DNA of 64,000 nucleotides from Rhodeus uyekii (Eukaryota > Chordata > Actinopteri > Cypriniformes > Acheilognathidae): contig JAWRVZ010000054.1 in NCBI GenBank assembly GCA_037043235.1, positions 3,476,001-3,540,000 on the forward strand, in the 5' to 3' direction. The position numbers and the translations under genes were made by a program. The notes under the pieces are model-generated. The model was not told the origin of the DNA. It ran no database searches and was given only the letters and a program-made list of their open reading frames with translations. This document shows, in pieces, positions 35,224-52,865 of the stretch (its first letter is position 1; every line of letters begins with the position of its first letter).

Positions 35224-35573
35224 GTGCTGGTGTGTGATGCGGAGAAATGAGGAGAGGCAGCTCTGCGTAATACTCAGGCTTTAATGAACCAAAACACAAA
35301 GGAAAACAAAACACTTTAAATATAAACCAAAAGCAGCACACGATGGTGCAAAAACTCTGAACTAGAGGAGACACGGGAGGAACATCCACACACACGACAC
35401 GTACATCTAACAGTAACCGACAAGGACAAGGGAAACACGAGAGGAATTTATACTGAATATGAAATGACAAACAGCTGACGAGACTAACGATCAGTGACAC
35501 AGACAGGTGCAGGAAGGACAACGGAGATACACAGAAAGGATCTGGATGTGAAAGACGCGACAAGACTGTGACA
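35224..35573 (-). mobile_element. Solo-LTR-like repeat, copy 3
   Basis: About 350 bp with the same block order as the copies at 28097 and 32593: GATGCGGAGAAATGAGG, AAACACTTTAAATATAAACC, GGAGGAACATCCACACAC, GACAAGGGAAACACGAG, GACGCGACAAGACTGTGACA. Minus-strand orientation. Confidence 0.6.
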
Positions 35574-35799
35574 TGAGTGTAAATGTATTTTGTCCTGATA
35601 TACTGGCTGATTTTTTTACATTTTATTCTTAAATATTCAATATATATTCTCTGAATATCAATATTGCATTACCAGTGAATTGTCAGGGAAATGTGTCATA
35701 TTTAAAGATGTTTAGATACATTTACTGGAGAAAATTATTATTATTGATTATTATTATTGAAAGCATAATTTATTTGACCTTTAATGTACACACAAAGAG

Positions 35800-36060
35800 T
35801 AAAGATGGTTGTGTACCAAGTGTACCTAATCAGGGTGTAGAAATGTACCTCTGAACATTAGTACATTTTTGTACCTCTAAAAGAACATTTAGGCAGCTCT
35901 AGTGATAGAAATGTACCTTTATGCCCTTTAGATGCACAAAAGAAGGTACAGAAATGTACCAATGTTCAGAAGTACATTGCTCTACCTTGCTAAGGTACAG
36001 TTGGATCAACCAAGCATTTGTACTCTTTTAGGTACATTCCTGTACCTTGCTTTTTGCTGT
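35800..36060. repeat. GTAC-rich inverted-repeat element
   Basis: Dense GTACC/GGTAC motifs. Arms 35841-35868 and 35952-35979 are inverted near-copies (AAATGTACCTCTGAACATTA against AAATGTACCAATGTTCAGAA). Probably a short palindromic DNA element. Confidence 0.65.
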
Positions 36061-40122
<4,062 letters not shown>

Positions 40123-40319
40123 GTGAGTGGGCGCGGTTTCAAGCATGCTCTCGGGTCTTTGTGCAGTGTTGTAAGCTGGAATAAACTTTGTTTATATTGT
40201 TTTCCTGTGACCACTGTAAAGCTGCTTTGAAAAAATCTGTATTGTAGAAAGCGCTATATAAATAAAGGTGACTTGACTTGACTTGACTATAAGCAGAGCT
40301 TGAAACCGCGCCCACTCAC
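40123..40319. repeat. L2-like LINE tail bracketed by a perfect 22-bp inverted repeat
   Basis: Arms 40123-40144 and 40298-40319 are exact reverse complements (core GGGCGCGGTTTCAAGC). Between them about 40165-40289 is an L2-like tail on the plus strand: CTGTAAAGCTGCTTTGA, GCGCTATATAAATAAAGG, then TGACT repeats. Confidence 0.8.
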
Positions 40320-43300
40320 AAGTAGAGCGGCGTGAGAACAAGCAAACACCTGCTCTCGTGCGCTCACAACAAGGACAAACACACGGGTCATGAATGTCCG
40401 AATCCCGACACAAACCAAAACTAGACAAAACCAGTCTCGGAATCGGACATCATAACCCGCACATAAGACGTTACACAGGCAAGCGTGCGCGAGGCATCTA
40501 AGCCATGAAGCCTCGCGCAAACACACCAAACTCAAGACATTACGGTAGTGTCAGAGCTCTGCCACAACAACAAGAATTTACTAGACAGAATGTGGCAGAG
40601 CCCGGACAATTTGAAGCACGCCTTCAGACACCCTCCGCCTTCCCCAGCTCCACCTGTATAGATCTGTTTTCATGTATGCTATATTGTATAGCAGCAACAT
40701 GTCTCATTTGCTCACAGCAGTGTGTTGTGTATTTAGTAGTAGAAAGTCCTGTACTTAGCATAAGTAGATTCTATTCATCAACAAAACATACCAATATTAT
40801 CATACCCAGTACTATGCCAATCACTTAAGTACTTTTGTGTAATTGTGAAACAAAACTGTATCAAAAACAGTATGTGAAAAGAGAAGTATTTTCACAAAAC
40901 AGTAGGTGAAAAGTACCCAGATGACCTACAAGTGCACATCCACACTTTACTATCCCATGAGGCCACAGGAGAGGATTTGTGAATGGCAAGGAAGTGACAC
41001 AACTGATGTTGGTTCAAATGACAACTATTTATTCAAAATTATATCAGAGAGAGGACCCCCTGATATGACAAGGTGTTAAGCTAAAAAATAAATGAAATAT
41101 CAGATTTAAATTTTTATGACAAAGCAAGGTTGTAAAAAGTACTCCTTGAAACTTTTATTTGAATTTTTCATCCAATATTTTGTTGTGTCTTTTGTCACAT
41201 TACTCTTTTATGGACCTTCATTGTATGGAAAAGAGCAGTGTAAACATTCTCTCCTTTTGCATTCCATGGACAAATGGGAAGTCATATGGATTTGGAACAT
41301 AAGGGTGAGCAATTTTTAATAGAGTCCCTTTAATAGGACACAGAAATGTTGGGTGTCAGAATGATGGCCAAATAATTCACAGATCTATATCCTCTAGCTG
41401 GAGACACAAAATATCTCCCCAGTATAAATGGAGTCTGAGAGAGCTGGTTAGGTGGTGATGGATTCAGAGAATGGCACTGCATTTGTTTTCTCTCTTTGCT
41501 TACTGGCATGAAGCAGAGTGTGTGGCCAGGCTCCAGGGCACTGCCTCTGGTTCTGGGCGTCCCGACACTCTGCCCTCTGGCTGCTCTCTCTCGCTCAGCC
41601 ACAGAGATCTAAGAAACCCCTGAGGAATGCTTTTCACCCACCACCCTGCCAACCCATCCTAGGCCTGCACCATGCTTTATAGCAACCCACAAAGGATATG
41701 GAGAAGAAATGAAAGGAGCAGGCAGGAGTGACATTTAGGAGGTCTGTGTTGACTAATTCTGCATTCCAATCACGGCTGTGGCTCGTACCCAGAGAACCAT
41801 ATTTTCAGTACGCGGCATTCGTGAAATGCTCTTTCTTGAATTTAAGCACAGTTCAGATAAATTAATACGATAAATCATTTCATATGACCTCCACAGCCCT
41901 TAACCTGAAATCTCACCATGACATATTAAGGGAAAATATGACATAATGTCTTCGTAATGCAATCAAATCATTATGCATCAGAAATTGATCAGGTGTTATT
42001 ACTCTGAGGTGAGCAAGGTAAATCTACAGTGACATATTTAGGAGACAAAAAGAGGCTATTCGATGTCTGCATGCAAGGCAGCTTCTGAATGGGCTCTTCA
42101 CCCATCTGAAGTGTCCCCTAATAGCATCTCCATTCGTTCAGACATCAGTGAAAAGACCTCATCCCACAGAGACATGAACAGTGCAGCGTAGCACAGTTTA
42201 TTGCGACATGTGCCTATTTGCGATCACTAAAATTAGCATATCAAGGAGCACAAAATAAAGCTGACAATTGTAGCAGAGATGCAACAAAATGGGTCTGTAT
42301 AGAATAAAATTACAGTACAACTGGTTCTTAAAGTCGGCATAAAATGAAAATTTTGTTTATAAATTCATATTTTGGATCTTATTTTGAACAATTCATACAT
42401 ACAAACATTCCATTTTAATTTTTGACCTTGTAGTATTTATTAAAAATGCAATAACATTTCTGGTGAAAATGGCAGACTTTTCTCTGGTTGTGTATGCAAG
42501 CCCAGATCTTATACAACAACTGATGTATAAACCAACCTGCCTGCCTTACATTTTTCTTTAAAACAATAATCCATTACCAAAAGATTTATTGCTACGTCTG
42601 TTTCATCGCTACTTTAAATGGGGTCATAACCTTGATTTTTTTATATGTTCCTTGAGGTTCTCCTATAATTTGCACAAAAAACCCAAACATATTAATTAAT
42701 AATAAATATTTTTTTATTCTGACTCTCTGTCTGAAATGATCAGTTTTAAAGGGGTGGCTCCTTTAAGGCTTGTCAGTAAACAGTCACTGTTATGATTAGT
42801 TAGCATCATTGAATAAGAAACAGTATCAACACCCACTCACATTAGTAAGTTTATAACCATATAAAACTTCATTTACAGACAAAGCATTATGAAATCAATT
42901 ACTTATGGTTTGTGATGCAGCTGCTGTCAGATCCAATACATTTGGCTGCTTCCTTGTTTAATTTTTTTCCCTGCGTAACCTACATAACACCGTGTGTCGT
43001 TTATAACACAAAATGCTCTGAACAAACATAAAATCCTCCAGTATGATCCAGGACGCCATTCAAATAAACAATCTTCTTGTTTCCGTGATCCCTGGTTACA
43101 TTATACTGGACACGTCAAAGCGAACATTCATTCACTCTTCCATCTGTCCTATTGTCAACAGATATAAACGTGTGGTGAATGTCCAGTGTAGACAGCATCA
43201 GTGATTAAAATGGAATTGATTTTAATGGTAGAAATGCCTCTTATATGTCAAAAGATCAAGGCAAATTTGATTTATCATGTCATGAGCCCTTTAACAGGTT

Positions 43301-46300
43301 TTGTTTCAAGAAGTGAAGCCCAACACGGTATTAAAGTATTTTTTATATTGAAATGTATTCATATTTACTTCAGGGGTGCATGCAGTTCATGTATGCAGTG
43401 CATGTAGTTTCCACATAATCTTGAAGGACTTTGATTAGCTGGATCAGATGCATTTAATTATGGTTTTAAGCTAAACACTGTAGAACTGTGGCCCTCCTGG
43501 AGCTGAGTTTGGCACCTCTGCTTTACATGAACTGCATAGTCCCAACATTAAGCAAAATATTTAGCATACAATGGCTTAAAATAAGTATTGTAATGCTAAT
43601 CTTCCAACTTCAAAAGTGTAAAAGATGTTTTACACCCAGAGCAATGTTATGTTTTTTTTATGGTGTGGTGTTCTCGCACATTGTCACTAACACAAATCCA
43701 TCAGAAAACATCATCCCAGAAACTGCTCTGTATTTGTGTGAGATTAGAGTAATTTTATTACCTTTGCTCTTTAACCTTGATCTGTAGGTGACCATTGGCC
43801 AATCCAGCCTGGAACGAAAGGGTTTGTTTGGATAAGTAAAGCTTTAAATAAGATTAGGCATAACAACTCACAGTCTCTATGGGGCTCTGTGTATTCCAAT
43901 TGTTCATTGGCTGCATCTGTGACAGCCAGTGATATTAACAGAGAAAAAATGTCCTTGAAAGCTTTGAATGCGTGAAAGGAATTTATAAAGAAGGCCAGGA
44001 TGAAATGATACCTTTAAGTCAAGTCGAATGTATTTGTACGTCAATGTACATTATTTTAAAGCATATTAACAGAAAATCATGATGTTGATGTCTATAAAAT
44101 CTTCATGCTTTATAGTAGCATTTAGCATTGTGTGGTGATGCAAACAGTCAAACAGTTGTGAAAACAGTAATACAGTATGTTTCATGTACGCGGCATGTTT
44201 CCAGATAAAGTTAAACTTACACGCCGTATATACAATTTTAGGAAGAGCCTTCAATGTGAGGAAGTTGGTAAGTCATGTTAGGTCTTGTTTGCTGAAAGGT
44301 AGACATAATAAAATAAATGACTTTTTCTCACTATCAAAACCAAAAATACTATTACATTGTGATTTTATTTATATTTGATTATTTGAGTAAGTTCATTTAA
44401 CCACACAACTTTGATTTGGTTGCCAAAAGTTTGCAAATACTAATAAGCCTAAGCAATGCAGCCGTTTTGTTCAAATATTTGTTCTTAGACTATGCCAAAC
44501 TTATTAATCCTGCAAAAGCTTGCTTTTCAGTAATTTCATTATTAAATGGGCTATATGAATTTTCATGGAACTTTTTTTCTATTGCCATTGTGTGAACAGC
44601 TTGTAACGAAACTTTCTATATTGTCTATTATCTGTTCCTGCAGAGTTGATTCAAAACTGTCTGGAACAGGATTGGTTACTGGTTTTTATGTGAAGGACTT
44701 TTTTTCTCACATTTCTGAAAGCCTTTATCAACACCCTGGAGCCAAATGGTTTACTTTTATGGAGGATGCATGCATTTTTTAGGGCTTCAAAATCTATGGT
44801 ACCATTCACTCCCATGATAAAGTTTGGAAGAGTCAGGATATTTTTTTAATATAACCCAGGTTGTGTTAGGCTGAAAGTCATATTCAGCTAGTATGGCTTG
44901 AGGGCAAGTCAATTATGGACTTTTCATTTTTGGGTGAACTACCCCTTTAATGACGCTTTTTTTTCATGATGTAATCAAGATAGTTGTTTAACCCAGACAT
45001 TTGGAATAAAAAATAAAATAAATTGAATTTTATTTAAAAAAAATTAAACTAGTAGAGTAGTAAGCCTATTTAAGTCATTTTAAGTCATTAATTCTTTGAA
45101 CAAATTAACAGATAAAACAAACAAACACATGATGTGCATTATGACTCAAATATAAATTTGATATAATCCAACCATATGATTTTCGAGTAGGTTTCAGTGT
45201 GAAAAATGCACATATTGAGTGTGAGTGTTTTGCTGACGTTTCCCAGCAGAATGGCTGACACATCTCCCTGAGTGATCTGGCTGACATGCCCACATAACAC
45301 CTGTAATCAGGGACTGCCAGCAGTGCCCAGGGGGACATAAAGCAGTGTGGCGATGCCCTGCCGACAGCCGTCCTTGTTCCCGCTGACAGGTCCGTATGAG
45401 GGGCTGGAGCGGCGACAGCACCCGTGTAAATACAGGCAGGAGTCTCTGCCTCTGGCGAGATAGTGTTATCTCCAGCGTCAAGGAGTTCTCCCATCCCTCC
45501 TCCACAATAACCCATCCCCTGAGAAGCACGCAGCTCCTCGCCCCCACACCTCCCCTCCCCTCCCACCCTGCCTACACTAACTCACCTCCACAGGGACACT
45601 GGAAAACCGAACGCGTGAACTGCAGATGTATGTGACTCTGTAAGAATATGTGTCCTTGGCATTGTGGGGCACAGCTATTCGGGATTACCATCCCTGCTTC
45701 TCCCTGATGGTCAAGGAATGTGATTTACTCCACAGATTCAGAAGGGTCTCTGCATTTGACCTCCAACAGAAGGAGGCAGAGCTGATGAAATTGACTAATC
45801 CTCCCTTTCCTTTTTTCCCTTTTCATTAAAAAGAGATTTTATGTGTGAAAGTATTATTATTTTTCCCCCTCAAATGCAGTGGATTTTCACAGATATTCAA
45901 GTCAGCTGGATTTTTCAAGGTGGGAGGCACGAAAAGGAAATTAACACAACTAAAACTAAGCTAAACAAATATGTTCCAATAATGTTTTGTTAATGTTCAT
46001 TCACATTAAATACATTTGAAATGTTTTTAAAATGTTTTTTTCTTGCAAACATTAAATTAACTTTTAGATTAAATTACTTTTGAATGTTCTTTGAACAGTC
46101 TGAAATGTAGCGCCATTTAATGTCAGATGAACGTTCAACCAAAGACCAGAGGACTTTGAACTAACCTATAACTATTAATGCTACTGGAAGAATGTTTGTT
46201 CGTAACTTTGAGAAAACCTTGTCAGAACATTAGCCAAAGTTCTGAAAACATTCTGGAAAATATTTTTTCTGTACATTGTCAATATATGCATGTCTATGTT

Positions 46301-46909
46301 AATATACTAGTGGTTGTCAGTTCAGACATGCTTGACGTTCTTAGAACTAAGATCTAAGTGGAACCGACAGTGATTTGCCAGTCTGGATATGTTTTACTGT
46401 ATTTTCTGTGTCAATAATCAAATCACTCTGACAATAAATCACAAAAAGCCACGTGAAAAGGGTCATGGATAAGATGGATGCCTGTTTGAGTGTGTGTGGT
46501 GTAAAAGCAGTTTTTAATTAGACATAAAAACAGAATCAAAGTATAGTCCGACTACAATAATGGACAATTGGAAATCAGTAGGAAATGTTTATCTTGACAC
46601 GGATTGGCTTAATCATAAATCTTATTTGTATAAAGAACACAGACACTTTGTCGTACGTAAAATATTAATTAGGGCATGTGCTTTTGCATGCAAACTATAA
46701 CAAAACTAATAATCAAATAATTCTGAGGAATCACTAACTTATTTGTATATGGAATTTGAAAGAAAAAGTTTTTCTATTTTAAAAAAGCGAACATGAATCC
46801 TAAATAAACAATGTACATATATCAATAATCGTATATAAAGAACTTGCATGTAATTTATAAAAAAAAAATCAATATCAGTAGACTAACAAAAGTTGTACAG
46901 ATTGATCTT
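40320..46909. other. Intergenic upstream of foxj1a 3' end; several GC-rich unique blocks
   Basis: No gene recognised. Unique GC-richer blocks at about 41380-41850, 42000-42235 and 45180-45800 are candidate regulatory elements by composition. A DNA-repeat end (TTTTTGGGTGAACTACCCC) lies at 44925-44950. The longest frame (45105-45566, minus) lacks any recognisable domain. Confidence 0.35.
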
Positions 46910-47620
46910 TTTATTCAAGAACAGAATATATTTTGTTTCATTTTGCATCTTTTAGTCCATTTCTTAAAGAATCGATCGATACAAGCACACTTCTAGAACA
47001 GTCACTGCCTCGTGAGATTGTCACCCACAAGTAATGGTAAATCAGAGACTAATGCATTACACCGAAACATTGAAGAGCTCTTGTGGGACGATTTACACTT
47101 TCATAGAATATCAGCATAAATGAGAGAAAATAAATTATGAGGCTAAATCACTGGGCAACAAACTGAGCTAATGTTTCAAAGTGCTTGTGCCACTTTTTTT
47201 TCTCTGTCTCTCTCTCTGGAAATGACTTTGCAAAGCACTTTGGCTGGTTGAATCCCTTTTCCCACAAATATGTGATTTATATTCATTTCTATTTTTGTTA
47301 GACTTATATAAAGCATGACATTGCCTAAAATATCAAGTAAACTAAAATGAATATATTAGATGAATTAATACAGGAACAAAATGCCACTATCCTAAACAAC
47401 TGTTTGTCCCACAGCAATATTAAATCATCTTGAAAAAATTTCCAAAAACAAAAAGGTGATTATAAATCGATCAGTATAGGTTTTTAAAAATGCGAAAGAA
47501 GTACAAAGAATAATTACAGATAATTTCCACATCCTCAGTCATTCATTATGCTAATGTAGCAAAACAAAAGTCCTCAGGTCTTCAGACCAGCAAAGACAGT
47601 GCATATGTATTTAGACGCGC
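46910..47620 (-). other. foxj1a: foxj1a 3' UTR (probable)
   Basis: AT-rich sequence after the stop; an AATAAA on the minus strand lies at 46910-46915. The end is inferred from this signal only. Confidence 0.45.
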
Positions 47621-50600
47621 TCACAGATACGACTCTGCTCTTTCCCAGAGTTGCATCTCAGAGAAGAATCCCTCGCAAAGCCCATAGCCATGATCCAAGG
47701 AAATTGGGATGGCTTGGACTTCCTCTTTAATCTCCCAGGGGTGCTGCTGATGCAGGTGAACCTGATCTGAGAACATTCCCTCATAATATTGCGGATGGAC
47801 CTGTACCTGCTGGTGGTGCTGCTGGTGAAAGTCCTCCATGTTGCATCCCATCATGCCGTTCGCCTCCAGGTAAGCACAAGCCTGCTCGTCCTCATTGCTG
47901 TAGATGGACCCGTGCTGGTTCTGTGAAGATAGCTCCATCTCGCATCCCAGAGAGCTCAGCGCGGTGTTGATATCCAGATCTTCAAAGGTGCTGTCATTCC
48001 CACTGAGCACATCGTCAAAAACAGAAGCCAGGTCAAAATCTCCTCTCAGTACGTCTGAGGTTTTGATGTCGCTGGTTAACAGAGGGCTTTTGGAGACTCT
48101 GGCCAGCTTGCTGCCTCGTTTAGAGAAGACTTGCTTGCGTTTGTTTCCCGGGACAGGTCCTTGGAAGTGGCCCATTCCCATTTGTTGGCCAGTCTGGATG
48201 CACTGAGAGCCGTACGAGGAGCTGGAAGAGGATAACATTTTGCTCTGTCTCTGGGTATTGAAGTTTGTGGCAGGCATTCGCCGCCTTTTGAAAACGCCAT
48301 TGACAAACATGTCAGCGTACTGTGGGTCGATTTGCCAAAAGCCTCCTTTTCCTGGCTCGTCTTTCTGCCTGGGCACTTTCATGAAGCATTTGTTCAGGGA
48401 CAAGTTATGGCGGATTGAATTCTGAAAGAAAAGGAGAAAAATCAGCAGGTTTTTAACATTGATTTATAGGGGTGTAACAATATATCGTGTCACAATGATT
48501 CGTAATAAAAATGCATATTATAGTACAAGTGTACTTATAGTACAAGTGTACTTTGGGCTAATTGATTACTATTAGTATAACCACAGTTTTACCACAAATG
48601 CCATGGTTAAACAATAGTTAGAGTAGCAAAATCACGGTTAATTTGTGGTTACCATGGTTTAACCACAATAAACATGGTTATCTGGTTTTATTTGTAGTAA
48701 AATCATGGTTAATTTTCACAAGGGATGTGTGTCCTGAATAGCAATACATTTAATTTAGCATCACATTTGGTAAAGGAACATCAAATATGGAGAATAATAA
48801 TCCATATTTAACTTTAGCTTTTGATTAACTGTTTATCATATGTCTTAGAAGTAATCATTTATAAGTCTATTGCTTAAAGCATTGTGAAAATATTGTATTG
48901 TGAGATTATAATCATGTATTGAACCGAATCGTGACTTAAATGTATAAATACATTTTATTAGCTGGCGCTTTTAATTTGCACACACCTGTAGAACTATTTG
49001 GTGATTATTTCATCACTATAAAATATTTTAGGCAAATTATATTAAGCTGTTTGTATGTAGAGCCAACATTATGATTACATTTATAAATGCAAAAACTTCT
49101 AGAGGCAGAAGACGACGCATTTAAAGCTCCTATAAAATCCCATTGTGCAACAGGTAGAGGTGTCATGTTTCATTGGCTAACTGTGTGTGTGTGTGACAGA
49201 GACAAAAGGAGGAGGGGGATATTGTGCATACAGGAGAAGAAATGCGGTGAATAAGGCTCTCTAGTAATGCAGCACGCTTAGTTTCACATGATCAGTGGCT
49301 CCCTTAAGGATCCCTTATTATGAGAGGAGGCCTCAGGAAACCTAGTGGTTTTGGTGTAGTGGTCTCAGCTTCCATCATTAGTCATCCTGCCTTAACACAT
49401 CTCAGATGAGTGCACAGGATGGGTTCTGTTTTGATAGTACTGTATTGACATCACCAAAATGACACCAGATAATTCTCATTTGATTCTCGAATTGGGTGAA
49501 TCAGACACATAAAAAAGCCACTTTAGTGAGCTTGTTCTTTTTAGTGAGAATCAGATAACTGTATTCTGATTCACTAACAAATGACTCTTTTGAGTCGTTT
49601 CTTTTTAGTGAATCAAATGCACAAACGATTGTGTATTTGAATTCCATACGACTTACAAACGAATGAGTCCCATCACCCGGCTCTTTTATAGGGAATCACG
49701 AATTTCCAGAGCAACTGTCTGAGTGTGATTCCCCCATTAATGACTCTTATGATCCGGCTCTTTTTAGTGAATCAAAATTGATGAAATTTAATGAATTGGT
49801 CAGAGCGGTGAGTGGAATAATTCCACGTCCTTTACCGAACCGCGAGTAATTTTTTGCGTTATTTTTGATTCAAAAAGTTTAAAAAGTAAACACTTCTTCA
49901 AAGAGTTGCAGCTGTTAAATTATTTTCTGATTTGATGTCTTTTAAAAGCTGAATTTTTGTTTTAGCGACAGTCCGAATAAGATAATTTCAGATTTTAACA
50001 GAAAGAATTGCATCCCTAAAATATTGCGCATAACAAAATATTTCGTTATCGGAACCGTTAAGGAACCTGAACGTTAAAGGATCCGAGTCATGGTCGGTGC
50101 ACCTGTTGCACAGACACACAAAAAAATGATTAATAAAGAAATTAAAAAGACGCGTTTTTGTCTCTCTCTCTATCTCTTGTGCTTATGTAATTATATATAT
50201 AATTTCAATGCAGAGAAAAACAAGTGATTCTCAAAGACAAATAACGCTCAGTGAAATTACCTGCCAACTTGGCTCCGCGTATCTGTAGTAGCAGAAATTC
50301 TCCGTGATCCAGCTGTAAATGGCTGACAGGGTGATTTTGGTTTTGTTACTAGCTTGCATTGCCATGCAGATCAGAGTGGCGTATGAATACGGAGGCTTCA
50401 CGTGGCGGTTTGTTTTATAATCGATCTCCTCTGAAGGGTTTGTTTGCGCCGTTATGTAGTGTCCCGTTTGCTGCTGTTGCGTGTATGAATTGGTCAAACC
50501 GCTGCAGGACGTCGTGGGGTTCCCAGGTGTTTGTGGCATCCCCGTGGCGGCGGTATCTCCAGCAGGTGGGCTGGAGGGCGAGTCGGTGCCCCCCAGCTGG

Positions 50601-50815
50601 TTTTTGTGGTAGAAGAGGTGTTGCGGGTGGCAGCCGGAGCTGGGCGTCCTCTCGGGATTGGCACTGAGGATGGAGAAGTTCTGCAGCCAGTGCAGACTCG
50701 TCAGACTGTCGTCAAAGTGAACGGAGCCGCTGACATTGTCCCGATCCTCCGGGTGAAGCATCATCCATTTCTCTTTGAATTTATTCGCTATCTCAGGACT
50801 CATTAACACTGGCAT
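47621..50815 (-). CDS. foxj1a: foxj1a, forkhead transcription factor for motile cilia
   Basis: Two coding exons: 50815-50261 and 48421-47621 (TGA at 47623-47621), 451 residues, close to the family's length. Foxj1 is the master activator of motile ciliogenesis genes. The forkhead DNA-binding domain is at about residues 138-233: HVKPPYSYATLICMAMQAS, ITLSAIYSWITENFCYYRYA, EPSWQ | NSIRHNLSLNKCF across the intron, GKGGFWQIDPQYADMF, ending FKRRR. The N terminus has DDSLTSLHWLQNFSIL, and the C-terminal half has the acidic DVLRGDFDLASVFDDVLSGN segment, a likely activation region. I chose the ATG giving MPVLMSPEIANKF, as in fish Foxj1a; an in-frame ATG lies 14 codons upstream. Intron 48422-50260 begins GTAATT and ends CAG. 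The match is closer to foxj1a than foxj1b from memory. Confidence 0.95.
48540..48720. repeat. Palindrome-rich repeat in the foxj1a intron
   Basis: Repeated ACCATGGTTA-type motifs (GCCATGGTTAAAC, TTACCATGGTTTAACCAC, AACATGGTTATC) arranged in both orientations, typical of short fish DNA repeats. A second loosely tandem region with AGTGAATCA/GACTC motifs follows at about 49470-49800. Confidence 0.5.
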
Positions 50816-51830
50816 CGTGGACGCGACTTTTAGTGTTTTTGGAGAAGACACACACACGCTGTTTGAAAATTCGAAAATAACGGCTAATAAAAATGTAACT
50901 GCAAAAAGTGTTTTTTAAAGGCGTATAATCCACCACAGGGTTAGGCGAATGAAATCCTTCAAATGAAATACCTGCCCTAATGAAAACAGAGCTCGTCGGG
51001 TTGAACTGTTAGCTATGACGATCTCTCAGTCCGTTAGATTCAGCCTGTTTGTTTTAGCGCAACAAGTGCAGCGGATAAACGATCGAGCGCATCCACAAAA
51101 CCGGACATCTCCTGATCTACGGAGAAAAGCAGCATTCCAGTCCTGTCTTAGAGAAAGCCATGTAGAACCGCGTTTACTGTTTCGTAAGCGAATGAATACG
51201 CGAGAAATGGGATGTATGCGTTGCTCTCCGCCGTTTTGCCTGTTTCTTAATAGCCCTTTAAATGGTGACGCCCTCTGATTGGCTGAGACCTCCAGAGTCG
51301 AACGTGTCATTGTCCCCGCGCGAGGAGTTTATTCAACCGCAGGTCCGCGCGAAATGTGACAGGTGCTCATTTAATGAAATTATACTCAACTATTATATGA
51401 TTCAATTGTGATTATTTTAACCCTGTGACTTGATAAACACAGCTTCTGAATCGGTACATTTATAACTATTTTATTGCATTCTAGCTACTATTACCATCTC
51501 TATCTTTTTTTCTCCTTTCTCTGTCCGTTTTATCGTGGACTCCGTTTCCTCTGAACATTGCTACATGCCTGGGGTAAGTCGTTAAAAAGTCGTTGGTTGC
51601 ATTCAATACGCGCGCGCCAAGAGTAGCAGAAAGGCGCACAGATGAAAACAGTGACGCGCAATGTAAGGAGCGCGCCTCTCATCCCGCCTGAACAGACCTC
51701 TGGCCTCTCGTTACAGCGCCCAAGCGCTCGCTTACACACCACATTGTCATATAACCGTTTACTCAGCACGCCTACGCAAAGTTGGACGCCGTTTCGGGGT
51801 AAAATACTTTAGGCGACAGGTGAAACTAGA
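50816..51830 (-). promoter_or_regulatory. foxj1a 5' region, CpG-rich, with CCAAT box
   Basis: Upstream of the foxj1a start codon. CpG is frequent at about 51180-51360 and 51590-51790, unlike surrounding DNA. On the minus strand a CCAAT box (plus ATTGG at 51278-51282) and a TTTAAA (51259-51264 region) lie about 440-465 bp before the ATG. No transcription start could be fixed. Confidence 0.5.
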
Positions 51831-51957
51831 GTAAATGCCGTTTCGTCTGACTAAATGAGCAAATGTTTTAGCATTACTAAAACAGCGACTACACTGCCAT
51901 CATCTGGCGAAACATGGTCTCCACAATACCGTAAACTTTCTCATCCATCTATATATA

Positions 51958-52090
51958 GCCTTACATTTATGCATTTGGCAGGCGCTTTTATCCAAATTCA
52001 AGTAACACATTGAATCAGTTCTTCCTTTCCCTGGGATCGAACCCATGACCTTGGCGTTGCAAACACCAATGCTTTACTGATTGAGTATTT
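51958..52090 (-). repeat. tRNA-derived SINE, uninterrupted copy
   Basis: TTACATTTATGCATTTGGCA, then CGCTTTTATCC, GGGATCGAACCCATGACC and CTTTACTGATTGAG. On the minus strand GGTTCGATCCC is a B box. It lies between foxj1a and the mgrn1 3' end and served as reference for the interrupted copy at 17657-18360. Confidence 0.75.
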
Positions 52091-52865
52091 GTATTATAAT
52101 TAGATGTTACTATTGGAATTAGGGTTTATGCCAGAACAGCAGGATCATGAAAAAAGGATATAATTTATACCTTTAAAATAACCACAGCGACCCATATTAG
52201 TGCAGAACACTTTATGATAAAACGATTTGACTACATACAAATATACATAACTTTTAAAGGTGCCTGACATAGATAAGCAGCAGTGATTCACTAAAGCATC
52301 AGATATGTGACTGTAAGTGATGGCAAATCCCTCTATAAACTACTCATTAAAGCTTTAAAAAGTGCTACTGCTTCCCACTTGGTATGTTTCAATGGGAAGG
52401 CGAAGAGACAGCCACACAGTACTATAAGGCACAAAAGAAATATATAAAATATAGACATAGAGGATTACTTCTACTGGGTAACTGATCATACTATGCGTCA
52501 GTATCAGACTGCAATCTGATGTACTTAGTGTTCATTTGCTGATTACAGAAAACAATAAAAACATATCAAGTACACAGTCAAAAATCACCATGAAGAGGCT
52601 GGGCATCCATTAAAGAATTTGAACCGTTTAAAAGTTCTGTACTCTCAAAGCAAAAGCTACGACTGTCCTATAAATGCATTTTCTTTGTAAAGTTTTCTTG
52701 AAGCTAGTGCGTTAAACTCCTGTATAATATTTCTACTTCACAGAGAAATGTCTTGGACTCATCAACATAAGACTTTGATTGTGATAGTGAAGAAGAAATC
52801 ATCTGATTGAGTGTGCTGGATTAGGGAAGCTTGGACAGCGGGTTGAATGGCACAGCACGGGTTGT

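Noticed and set aside
45105..45566. 153-codon minus-strand frame as a possible gene
   Set aside because: No domain, signal or family resemblance; overlapping frames are similarly open in this GC-rich stretch.
51026..51310. Open frames on both strands upstream of foxj1a as a small gene
   Set aside because: CpG-rich promoter DNA lacks stops by composition; no recognisable product.
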